Shown: positions 1 to 6,344, numbered from the stretch's first letter. The stretch: DNA of 9,206 bases from an uncultured Eubacteriales bacterium (GCA_900321525.1 ONWL01000053.1:1-9206); one strand, 5' to 3'. The notes: generated from the letters alone by a model not told the origin. Numbers and translations are program-made.

Positions 1-1170
1 TCCAAACAATGCCACCCCAATTAGCCCAAAATCATAATAGGTATCATATAAAATGGTCAATGTGTTCAACTCTTCGATAGTAAAAAAAGTAGGATACGAC
101 ACAAGACCCGGAAACACAAACTTCAAACCTGTCAGGGCAAATACGGGAAACAGTTCTTTCAATCCATGAAGATAAGAAGCGCTTCCTTCTGCCAACGCTT
201 GTGTCAGACAGTTAAAGTTATCATAATTATTGGCAATATAAATGTAAACATACTGTAAGGACAATGGCATTGTCTGATTTTTCATCTGAAAAATTCCATT
301 CAGATACCCTGCCTCATAATTCCGTCGTGCTGTCATAAACAAAAAGACCATAGTCGCCAATACAAAGACTGCCGCCGCACCTGCCAGAATCCGTTTCCAT
401 GGTATCTGACGATGATATAGCAAGTACACCATAATGGGCAGTAATATGGTTAAAATAAACTGAAATTTAGAAATACAGAGTAAAGGAATGGACAGTGCCA
501 TCACATTCCACAAAATTAAAAAAACAATTCTCTTTTTACCTCTGGCGCCTCCTTCCATCAGATAAATCAAAGTCAGTGGATGCACCAGCATACAGGAGAA
601 TGTCACATAATGCAGACCTGTCACATGAAAATAATTATAGGCATGAGTGTCCTTTGAAAGCAACGGAATATACCCCATGATTACCACTTCTGTCCAAAAA
701 CAAAGAAAGGACAACACCACCACGACCACAATACAATGATACACCCGTTCGGCAACCTTTTGACGACTGGATGTAAAAAGGTTGGTCTGTCCAGCTTTTG
801 TCCTTTCTTCACTCCTGTGCCCCAAACACCACTGTGCCACCCCTTGTCTGCCCCACAAAAAAGTCAGGTAAAACAGACCAAAGGCAATCCATGTCTGTGT
901 GGTCCATGGTGTCTGCAAACGTGACAGCTGCAAAGCCGCCACGCCTTCTCCACCTAACCAGAACAGAGACAACAACACCCGAGAATCTAAAATCCATCTA
1001 CTTTCCCGATAAAACAGCACTGCCAACAGGAATCCAGTCAATCCCAAACTGCCTCCTGCTGCAATCTGCCATCCATTTCCGGCACTGACCCACGCAGCAA
1101 CATACAATAACAGAAACAGTACCGTAATGCCAACTAATCTTTTGTATGTATTGATATCCTGCGCTTTCAA
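1..1170 (-). CDS. Wzy-like oligosaccharide repeat-unit polymerase, 3' end cut by the window
   Basis: An open frame of 390 codons runs from a TTG at 1170-1168 to base 1 with no stop, so the C-terminus is missing. The TTG lies one base after the HPr stop codon. A GGGAGAGG ribosome binding site sits inside the last HPr codons, 9 nt upstream; the first in-frame ATG comes only at about codon 165. The protein is a chain of hydrophobic helices from residue 11 onward. It contains a loop with MGYIPLLSKDTHAYNYFHV (about residues 165-183) followed by GLHYVTFS, and a later segment with IANNYDNFNCL (about 309-320). This pattern resembles the O-antigen/oligosaccharide repeat-unit polymerase family of Firmicutes, which joins lipid-linked sugar units at the outer face of the membrane. 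The family call is by recognition of the motif style, and the substrate is unknown. A different polytopic envelope glycan protein remains possible. Its position suggests translation coupled to the HPr gene. Confidence 0.68.
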   Translation of the reverse strand, partial: MKAQDINTYKRLVGITVLFLLLYVAAWVSAGNGWQIAAGGSLGLTGFLLAVLFYRESRWILDSRVLLSLFWLGGEGVAALQLSRLQTPWTTQTWIAFGLFYLTFLWGRQGVAQWCLGHRSEERTKAGQTNLFTSSRQKVAERVYHCIVVVVVLSFLCFWTEVVIMGYIPLLSKDTHAYNYFHVTGLHYVTFSCMLVHPLTLIYLMEGGARGKKRIVFLILWNVMALSIPLLCISKFQFILTILLPIMVYLLYHRQIPWKRILAGAAAVFVLATMVFLFMTARRNYEAGYLNGIFQMKNQTMPLSLQYVYIYIANNYDNFNCLTQALAEGSASYLHGLKELFPVFALTGLKFVFPGLVSYPTFFTIEELNTLTILYDTYYDFGLIGVALFG

Positions 1171-1171
1171 T

Positions 1172-1441
1172 CTACTGTACCTCTCCCAAACCGGATTCCA
1201 CAGCTTTTGCAATCGCACGGATTGCCTCTCCCTCATCCGGTCCTTCACATATGATTTCGATGCTTTCGCCGCTTTTCACACAGACCCCCAAAATGCTCAA
1301 CACACTCTTGGCATTCACACTGGTATCCTGATAAGACATGGTCACATTACAATTGAACTTGGATGCCGCATGACAAAGTCTGCTGGCTGGCTTTAAATGC
1401 AATCCTGACTGATTGGTAATTTTCATACTTTGACGAATCAT
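1172..1441 (-). CDS. HPr family phosphocarrier protein
   Basis: This 89-residue protein aligns without gaps to Bacillus HPr over nearly its whole length. The phosphorylatable histidine falls exactly at residue 15 (SGLHLKPAS) and the regulatory serine at 46 (VNAKSV). HPr passes phosphate from enzyme I to PTS permeases through His15, and HPr kinase/phosphorylase can modify Ser46. The family's usual G-[IL]-H-A-R-P reads GLHLKP here, so Ala16 is Leu and Arg17 is Lys, which may alter partner choice. The ATG overlaps the upstream cdaR stop as ATGA and has GGAGGAGG four bases before it. A second ATG five codons in has no such site and would spoil the His15 numbering. There are four cysteines/histidines outside the active site but no extra domain. 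Whether this is the cell's main PTS carrier or a regulatory paralogue cannot be told from this window. Its place in a c-di-AMP operon argues for a specialised role. Confidence 0.9.
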   Translation of the reverse strand: MIRQSMKITNQSGLHLKPASRLCHAASKFNCNVTMSYQDTSVNAKSVLSILGVCVKSGESIEIICEGPDEGEAIRAIAKAVESGLGEVQ

Positions 1442-2823
1442 AATTCCTCCTCCGGCTGATCTGCCGCACCTTTACTTTCTTCTGTTTCCGTTTCCTCTCC
1501 CACACTGCTTTCAGTTTCGGTTTCTTCTGTTACAAACTCTGACACGCTTTCTTCTTCTGAAGACGTTTCCGGCACCTGTATCCGCATCTGCAACTTTGGA
1601 TTGTTGACAAGACGAAATCCATCCCTCAGTTCTACCGCTACTGGTATACTGTCATAATTTCCCGGAAGTAACCCTTCCACATTGACAGATAAACTCAATT
1701 CCTCTGCTGAAAGGCTGTCTAAATCTTCCTGAAACCCTTCCAATGTCACCAGCACCGAGTTCGTGGTAATCTCATATTCATACTGTTCTGCCGTTCCATC
1801 TATTCGAATGTTTTGATTGCTTACCCAATACCCCTTTTCCTTCAGCTGCTCAATGGAAAGGGTAACGTTTGCCACTTTCTCGGCCCCATACAGAGTAATA
1901 TTTTGTGGCAAATACCGGGAAATGTCTATGTGATAGACTTTGTCCTCACTGGCTCCGGTAATGTCCAATTCCTCTTTTGGAATCATGATATTATTGATCG
2001 CTGCCAGATCTGTCTTCAACCCCATGACCTCCACTTCCTCCAGATCACTGTGCAGGGCACTGTATCGATATCCTTGTGCAGGTGTTCCGCTGACGCCTTC
2101 AAAGGAAATGGAAATGGTTTTTGTCTTTAAAATATCCGTGGTAATCTGTACCTGCTCAATGCTCAAGGTCACACTTTCATCTGTTTCAATCACCTTCTCC
2201 TCGTTGTCATACAAAGCCAACGGCACTTCTCTGATAAATACATCTCCGTCAAATTCATCCAAATCTATGACTGCAGCCACCTGATTCAGTCTACTGAAAA
2301 TGGGTTCCGGCCCTCTCACCGTCACTGTTTCAGGCCGTACTGTAAATCCCTGGTCACTCAAATGTACACCATCCGGCAATTCTCCTGTAGTCAGTACCTG
2401 GATCGGAAATGTTTTCTCCTGGATATTGCCCAGCACCAGATCCAAATAACTGCCGGTTTTACAAGTCAGTTCCAAAATACTGCTTTCTATGGCAGAATCT
2501 ACACCAATGACCACGCTGACAGATTTATTATAAAGATCATCCCCATACCGCTTGGACAGATCTGCGGTTACTGTAAACCGTTCACTTCGAATATTTTTGA
2601 ACGCAGATGTTTTCGCCTTCACAGTAATCGTGACAGTTTTTGGATATTCTTTTAAATACAAGTCGTTTTGTTCCAGATATTCTGCATTGACATAATTGAT
2701 TGGAATGTTATAATTTTTTTCAATGACTGTATCTTCTGAAATCTGTACACTTGCCCAAAGCAACATAGCAATGACAATGGCAGCAATCTTCAAAAGCAGG
2801 TTATTGGTCAGTATTCTTTTCAT
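1438..2823 (-). CDS. cdaR: CdaR (YbbR-domain) regulator of the diadenylate cyclase
   Basis: This protein of about 461 residues has one N-terminal membrane anchor (residues 7-25, LLLKIAAIVIAMLLWASV) and then an extracytoplasmic beta-rich region. That region appears to hold four YbbR-type repeats, roughly residues 36-115, 135-220, 230-310 and 330-410. Each shows the family's pattern of a PxTVTVRGP- or LEEVEVMGL-like strand followed by an aspartate-rich turn. In Firmicutes CdaR binds the membrane part of CdaA and tunes c-di-AMP output. The chosen ATG at 2823 starts directly at the MKRIL anchor and overlaps cdaA by 23 nt. The frame stays open upstream to a TTG at 2871, but that would add a charged 16-residue extension in front of the anchor and deeper overlap with cdaA. 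Unusual is the last 43 residues (about 419-461), a low-complexity Glu/Ser/Thr tail with 17 glutamates. It is probably extracytoplasmic and could reach into the cell wall. Confidence 0.93.
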   Translation of the reverse strand: MKRILTNNLLLKIAAIVIAMLLWASVQISEDTVIEKNYNIPINYVNAEYLEQNDLYLKEYPKTVTITVKAKTSAFKNIRSERFTVTADLSKRYGDDLYNKSVSVVIGVDSAIESSILELTCKTGSYLDLVLGNIQEKTFPIQVLTTGELPDGVHLSDQGFTVRPETVTVRGPEPIFSRLNQVAAVIDLDEFDGDVFIREVPLALYDNEEKVIETDESVTLSIEQVQITTDILKTKTISISFEGVSGTPAQGYRYSALHSDLEEVEVMGLKTDLAAINNIMIPKEELDITGASEDKVYHIDISRYLPQNITLYGAEKVANVTLSIEQLKEKGYWVSNQNIRIDGTAEQYEYEITTNSVLVTLEGFQEDLDSLSAEELSLSVNVEGLLPGNYDSIPVAVELRDGFRLVNNPKLQMRIQVPETSSEEESVSEFVTEETETESSVGEETETEESKGAADQPEEEL

Positions 2824-3685
2824 TCCGTTTTTCTTTTCCTTTCTTCCAAAGACGGAATCGCTTGACATCAATTGATTTTTTACGAATAAAATTCAGTTTG
2901 GACTGTAAACTGCTTCTGTCAATATCAGCAAACAGTTGCCCTCCTACTGCCAGGGAGACGCTTCCCGTCTCTTCCGATGCAATGATGGTAATACTGTCTG
3001 TAACCTCACTGATTCCAATCCCAGCCCTATGTCTGGTTCCCAGTGCTTTACTGATCTGGTTATTCTTGGACAATGGCAGATAGCAGGTCGCCGCCAATAT
3101 CCGGTCTCCCCTTATGATGACTGCACCGTCGTGCAGCGGAGTATTATGTTCAAAAATCTGAATCAGCAAAGGCATACTGACAATGGCATCCATGGCAATT
3201 CCCGTCTTGACAAAATCATCCAATGTCAGATTCTGCTCAATGACAATCAACGCACCGGTCTTATTTTGTCCCAGTTCAAATGCTGCGTCTACAATGGCAT
3301 CTACCGTCTCATTGGAAAACCGCTCCCCTTGTTCCTTTCCCCCATCTAAAGGAAACCACTTTTTCAAAAAATCATTTTCCCCAAGTGTTTCCAACACGCG
3401 ACGCAACTCTGGCTGGAAAATAATCATCACCGCCACCAGACCAGCATTTGCAAACTGTTTCAGCATCATTTCAATGGTATCAAATTCACACACCACCACG
3501 ATCAGGTAAAACACCAGAATAATCGCCACACCTTTTAGCAGACTCCAGGCTTTGGTTCGCTGAATCCATACCAGCACATAGTAAATCAGCACTGCCAGCA
3601 ATACAATTTCAATATAATCTGTAATTTTAATGTCCATCGTCAACAATGTAAACTGCTCGATAAACCATTTCCCAATTGCAGGCAC
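2801..3685 (-). CDS. cdaA: CdaA, membrane diadenylate cyclase (c-di-AMP synthase)
   Basis: This enzyme condenses two ATP into cyclic di-AMP at the cytoplasmic face of the membrane. Three hydrophobic segments lie at about residues 24-40, 50-67 and 79-91, matching the three-helix CdaA layout. The DisA_N domain follows. Both catalytic signatures are present: DGA within LHDGAVII (residues 186-188) and RHR within GTRHRAGIGISE (218-220). The domain also carries the EETG segment at 238-241, so it should be active. The frame opens at a GTG at 3694, but that codon is part of an AAGGGGGTG ribosome binding site (3700-3692). The real start is therefore more likely the GTG at 3685, giving 294 residues, or the TTG at 3688. 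The C-terminal tail is strongly basic (KKGKEKRNEK) and its gene end overlaps cdaR. c-di-AMP controls potassium and osmolyte transport and thereby turgor and wall stress. Confidence 0.95.
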   Translation of the reverse strand: MPAIGKWFIEQFTLLTMDIKITDYIEIVLLAVLIYYVLVWIQRTKAWSLLKGVAIILVFYLIVVVCEFDTIEMMLKQFANAGLVAVMIIFQPELRRVLETLGENDFLKKWFPLDGGKEQGERFSNETVDAIVDAAFELGQNKTGALIVIEQNLTLDDFVKTGIAMDAIVSMPLLIQIFEHNTPLHDGAVIIRGDRILAATCYLPLSKNNQISKALGTRHRAGIGISEVTDSITIIASEETGSVSLAVGGQLFADIDRSSLQSKLNFIRKKSIDVKRFRLWKKGKEKRNEKNTDQ

Positions 3686-3718
3686 CAAAACCACCCCCTT
3701 GATTCTTCTCTCTTTCGC

Positions 3719-4741
3719 TTACAGAAGTGTATCATGCAATGCGGATTCACCTGTTCCTTTGCTTTCCTGTTTCCCATCGACTTCTTCTGACCCCGGTGGT
3801 ACCACTGTACCAGTGGTCTCTGTGATGTGTTTTACTTTTCGATTGGACAACGCCACTGTAATCTTGGGTACTGCTTTTACATAATAATAATATTCGTCAT
3901 CTTCAAACTGAACATATTCCGTCCTGGTATAATCTACCGCAAACCAGAAGAATTGCAGCACCATGCCCACCAACATAGCCGCCACACCATTTAAAATGCA
4001 GATTACAATCGAAATCCGAATATCAAATGCATAAGTTCCGATCAACATCAGGATCACATACAACAACGCACCGCTTCCTATGGCAATGGTCCATGCATAA
4101 TTTACATTCATTCTCCGAATCATATATACTACCGTGATTACAAGAAGCATACTGCACAGCATCAACCACATAGACCCGTTTTGCATCACTGCGTTCAGTA
4201 CAAAAGACACCCGCTCCAAAGAAGAAAGTGTACTGGTTTGGGAGAACAATACACTATATTCACTTTTGCTGATTTCAATCAGTGTATTCATCAATACACC
4301 GAAACAGACCGGAAGGATTGCCCCCGGGGTAACTGCCAGACCTGCTGCCACCATAAATATACCTGGGCATTTGCACAGACACGCCAGCAATGCGACTGCC
4401 ATGAGTGCTGCTTTTTCCTTTTGAAATACAAAATAAAGCAATGCGGCAATCAACAAAAAACAAACCGTCACAACGGCAAGTTCTACTGAAACTCTGGCAA
4501 ACTGCAACACCAGCATGACCGATGCCAGAACAGACACACCGCCAGATGGCAGCATCGCACAGACAAGAGACAGTGCCAGATAAACCAAAGGAGAGCAAAG
4601 CTGGAGATCATATCCTGTGGCCTTGCCCATAAAAAAGAACAGTAAGTACGCATGAATAAACTTGATCAATGCCTTCAGATACTTTTCATATTTACTATAT
4701 ATCAAAATTAACCGTTGCCGGATTTCATAAAAAAACGTCAT
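3719..4741 (-). CDS. Polytopic membrane protein of unknown function upstream of cdaA
   Basis: This 340-residue protein has an amphipathic basic N-terminus (residues 1-28) and about eight or nine hydrophobic segments up to residue 275. They include paired helices around LVYLALSLVCAML, ALMAVALLACLC, MWLMLCSMLLVITVVYMI and ISIVICILNGVAAMLVGMVL. It ends in a soluble tail of about 65 residues. The tail starts with VQFEDDEYYYYVKAVPKI, a dense acidic-tyrosine patch followed by a short strand-like motif, and finishes in a Gly/Ser/Glu-rich end. I recognise this as the sort of membrane protein found beside cdaA in Lachnospiraceae, but I cannot assign a family or reaction. No transport or catalytic motif is visible. 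The ATG has AAAAGGAGGAGCTC directly upstream. The gene lies 42 nt after the previous gene and 33 nt (from 3718 to 3686) before cdaA. Co-transcription with cdaA suggests a role in envelope or c-di-AMP physiology, which is inference. Confidence 0.8.
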   Translation of the reverse strand: MTFFYEIRQRLILIYSKYEKYLKALIKFIHAYLLFFFMGKATGYDLQLCSPLVYLALSLVCAMLPSGGVSVLASVMLVLQFARVSVELAVVTVCFLLIAALLYFVFQKEKAALMAVALLACLCKCPGIFMVAAGLAVTPGAILPVCFGVLMNTLIEISKSEYSVLFSQTSTLSSLERVSFVLNAVMQNGSMWLMLCSMLLVITVVYMIRRMNVNYAWTIAIGSGALLYVILMLIGTYAFDIRISIVICILNGVAAMLVGMVLQFFWFAVDYTRTEYVQFEDDEYYYYVKAVPKITVALSNRKVKHITETTGTVVPPGSEEVDGKQESKGTGESALHDTLL

Positions 4742-4783
4742 GAGCTCCTCCTTTTGACATGACAGCCTACGGACACCCTGTGC

Positions 4784-5170
4784 TTATCTCTTTGCCGACT
4801 GTTGAATTTCTGACAACCAGTGGGCATACTCTGCCACTAGCTTCTCAGCCTGATCATATCGCCTTCCATATAAATGAATGGCCGACACCAGGTCAATCGC
4901 ACATACCACACCATAGATAGATAATAGCACAATGGCAAATCCTGTAATCTGATTCAAAAGATATGTTCCAAAATGTGAAGCAGCCACATAAAGCAGCCAT
5001 AAAAGCACAACCAGTCCATATGCAATCGTCACACAAACCCAAGCTCCGATGCCGTGTAAAATCAGATAGTCTTTTTTCGTATAGCTGGTAATCCGCAAAC
5101 TCTGTTTATATCCTTTTTGTTCACAAAGTGCTGCCTTTGTCATCAAAGCAATCTTTCTGGTATCTGGCAT
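4784..5170 (-). CDS. Small two-helix membrane protein, first gene of the cdaA operon
   Basis: This 128-residue protein has a basic cytosolic N-terminus (residues 1-34, rich in Lys/Arg with one cysteine) and two hydrophobic helices at about 38-64 and 72-98. The C-terminus is an amphipathic helix (about 100-126, GRRYDQAEKLVAEYAHWLSE) that looks able to pack against another helix. The ATG at 5170 is preceded by GGGGGAGG at a 6-7 nt spacing, and an extended -10 promoter lies about 43 bases upstream, so this is the operon's first gene. I recognise no known family. The adjacent polytopic protein might be its partner in a membrane complex, but nothing in the sequence proves this. The frame is intact, base use is like its neighbours, and the size and topology do not suggest a truncated larger protein. 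Confidence 0.78.
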   Translation of the reverse strand: MPDTRKIALMTKAALCEQKGYKQSLRITSYTKKDYLILHGIGAWVCVTIAYGLVVLLWLLYVAASHFGTYLLNQITGFAIVLLSIYGVVCAIDLVSAIHLYGRRYDQAEKLVAEYAHWLSEIQQSAKR

Positions 5171-5212
5171 ATACTGCCTCCCCCTCTCCCCTACAAATCT
5201 ATCATTACTTTT

Positions 5213-5221
5213 ATTATATCA
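5213..5221 (-). promoter_or_regulatory. Extended -10 promoter of the cdaA operon
   Basis: Read on the minus strand, TGATATAAT gives a perfect TATAAT hexamer (5218-5213) with a TGn extension (5221-5219). The hexamer 17 bases further upstream (TAGGTT) is a poor -35, which is usual for extended -10 promoters. The predicted start near 5206 would leave a leader of about 36 nt before the ATG at 5170. No operator or riboswitch is visible in so short a leader. Confidence 0.6.
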
Positions 5222-5419
5222 TAGTTTTTCATAATAACCTAGTACATTTTGCTTTTCCTGACCATACTATTGATTTATTGTACCGTATATATGTTAAATT
5301 TCTTTGAAAAAAGAATGACATTTCCCTCTTAATTTTTTTAAACACAAATTTTGCTCCCAAACTTCCTGTTTCCATAAAAGTGTGCCAGCCAAAGCACTTT
5401 ATTTGGAACTGTTTTGTCA

Positions 5420-5563
5420 CTACTTGTAATTTGCTTTTGGTGCCATTATAATAAACTTTGCAGTTGACACAACCGACTTGCCGTTGCTGTCACTGCACTC
5501 CTGTAGGCAGATAGAAATGGAACAACCATCCCAATGTTCCGTCATCTGCATTATTTTTCCCAT
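5420..5563 (-). CDS. Doubtful 47-residue reading frame or remnant
   Basis: An ATG at 5563 opens a 47-codon frame ending at TAG 5422-5420. The product has a mixed, protein-like composition, including WDGCSISICLQECSDSNGKS and then KFIIMAPKANYK. A 63-codon frame beginning with GTG at 5420 overlaps its stop by one base and continues to 5229. Neither has a convincing ribosome binding site, and the ATG follows the greA hairpin by only four bases. Open frames of this length are common by chance. I recognise no family. It could be a small protein, a decayed gene fragment or nothing. Confidence 0.2.
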   Translation of the reverse strand: MGKIMQMTEHWDGCSISICLQECSDSNGKSVVSTAKFIIMAPKANYK

Positions 5564-5567
5564 ACAT

Positions 5568-5615
5568 ACAGACAGCCGGCAGAGAGTCTATCCCACCTCT
5601 CTGTCGGCTGTCTGT
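5568..5615 (-). terminator. 19-bp hairpin just after greA, possible terminator
   Basis: Arms 5568-5586 and 5597-5615 pair over 19 positions with a single mismatch (a G-U wobble on the plus-strand copy, an A-C mismatch on the minus-strand copy) and a 10-base loop. The hairpin begins 15 nt after the greA stop codon, where a terminator is expected. On the minus strand it is followed by ATGTATGGG rather than a T run, so intrinsic termination would be weak. On the plus strand the following bases are CGTTTCTTATC, also not a clean T run. It may instead stabilise the greA 3' end. Confidence 0.4.
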
Positions 5616-5630
5616 CGTTTCTTATCAAAC

Positions 5631-6110
5631 TTATATTCTCTCAATCTTGATGATCTTGTAGCTGACTACACCCTCCAGTGTCTCTACCTCTACAGTATCC
5701 CCAATCTTAGATCCAATCAGCGCACGTCCTACCGGAGATTCATTGGAAATCTTCATTTCCAGGCTGTTTGCCTCTGTGGAACCTACGATATAGAATTCCA
5801 ATTCTTCATCATATTTAAAATCAAATACCGTCACCTTGCTGCCTACATTGATCTTGTCAACGTCGATTTCGTCCTCAACCACAACTTCCGCATTCTTTAA
5901 AATATTCTCCAATTCCTCAATACGAGCTTCGATATCTCTCTGCTCGTCTTTGGCTGCATCGTATTCCGCATTCTCAGATAAGTCGCCCTGCTCTCTGGCT
6001 TCCTTGATCTTCTGTGCCACTTCACTACGTTTCACAACCTTCAAATCCTGCAATTCATCCTCTAACTTTTTCAAGCCGGCATATGTCAAAATATTCTTCT
6101 TTCCTACCAT
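5631..6110 (-). CDS. greA: Transcription elongation factor GreA
   Basis: This 159-residue protein is the normal length for the family. GreA enters the secondary channel of RNA polymerase and stimulates cleavage of backtracked transcripts so that stalled complexes can restart. The N-terminal coiled coil (about residues 8-78) carries the tip motif EQGDLSENAEYDAAKDEQ, with the acidic residues Asp43 and Glu46 that support metal-assisted cleavage. The C-terminal FKBP-like domain (about 84-159) includes NVGSKVTVFDF and the closing ISNESPVGRALIGSKIGDTVEVE, typical of GreA. The ATG at 6110 is preceded by GTAGGAGG at a 6 nt spacing (CACAAA). The gene has its own promoter, so it need not depend on the dusB operon. 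No frame or residue anomaly is visible. Confidence 0.97.
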   Translation of the reverse strand: MVGKKNILTYAGLKKLEDELQDLKVVKRSEVAQKIKEAREQGDLSENAEYDAAKDEQRDIEARIEELENILKNAEVVVEDEIDVDKINVGSKVTVFDFKYDEELEFYIVGSTEANSLEMKISNESPVGRALIGSKIGDTVEVETLEGVVSYKIIKIERI

Positions 6111-6132
6111 TTTGTGCCTCCTACCTGATTCT

Positions 6133-6157
6133 TTCTGATTTTATTTTTCTATCAGAA
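6133..6157 (-). other. Small hairpin in the greA leader
   Basis: TTCTGAT (6133-6139) and ATCAGAA (6151-6157) form a perfect 7-bp stem with an 11-base AT-rich loop. It lies inside the predicted greA leader, about 23 nt above the start codon and just upstream of the ribosome binding site. It could slow or protect the transcript. No terminator-antiterminator pair is evident, so this may be incidental. Confidence 0.3.
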
Positions 6158-6179
6158 TTCAACCATATACATTCAAGGT

Positions 6180-6208
6180 ATTATAATATAATTCCCCAAA
6201 TAAGTCAA
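6180..6208 (-). promoter_or_regulatory. Vegetative promoter of greA
   Basis: On the minus strand TTGACT (6208-6203) and TATAAT (6185-6180) are separated by exactly 17 bases, a near-perfect housekeeping sigma promoter. Transcription would start near 6173 and give a leader of about 63 nt. The region upstream (6209-6290) is very AT-rich and could act as an UP element. Confidence 0.8.
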
Positions 6209-6289
6209 TGTTTTTATATACATATAGCTTTATGCTTATAAATTTAGTCTTTATATTATATTTTTGTTTTATTATAAATTGTGTTCTGA

Positions 6290-6344
6290 AGTCAAAGGCC
6301 TACCGGCATTCGTCAAATCACCAAACAAGTTTGTCGCTTTGACT
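6290..6344 (-). other. Stem structure after dusB
   Basis: AGTCAAAG (minus strand, 6344-6337, starting at the last bases of the dusB stop region) pairs perfectly with CTTTGACT (minus strand, 6297-6290). The 39-base interior contains two smaller stems, CAAAC-TT-GTTTG and GCC-GGTA-GGC, giving a possible three-way junction. No T run follows, so it is not a classical terminator, though it is well placed to end or stabilise the dusB transcript. Confidence 0.35.

Larger units (their letters stand above)
5171..5630. other. Intergenic region between greA and the cdaA operon (460 bases)
   Basis: This AT-rich gap holds, from the greA side: the 19-bp hairpin at 5568-5615, a doubtful 47-codon frame at 5420-5563, a second TATAAT on the minus strand at 5445-5450 with a weak TTGTGT 16 bases upstream, and the extended -10 promoter at 5213-5221. 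A short inverted repeat GGAACA...TGTTCC (arms 5519-5524 and 5535-5540, 10-base spacer) could be an operator or a chance hairpin. I see no tRNA, riboswitch or transposon end here. In the Clostridia I know, lysS often follows greA. It is absent here, so this gap may mark a rearrangement point. Confidence 0.5.

Noticed and set aside
809..997. 62-codon minus-strand frame
   Set aside because: It lies inside the longer Wzy-like frame in another phase and has no ribosome binding site.
2362..2655. Plus-strand open frames across the window, for example this one inside cdaR
   Set aside because: All lie antisense to well-supported minus-strand genes, have no recognisable domains or ribosome binding sites, and reflect the codon pattern of the real gene.
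2824..2871. Upstream extension of cdaR to TTG 2871
   Set aside because: It would add a charged segment before the membrane anchor and overlap cdaA further. The ATG at 2823 begins exactly at the anchor.
5229..5420. 63-codon minus-strand frame starting with GTG at 5420
   Set aside because: It has no ribosome binding site, its composition is poor and lysine/phenylalanine-rich as expected from AT-rich DNA, and it runs into the operon promoter region. Kept only as context for the doubtful 47-codon frame.
5464..5469. TTGACA on the plus strand as a promoter -35
   Set aside because: There is no -10 hexamer at a suitable distance and no plus-strand gene downstream.
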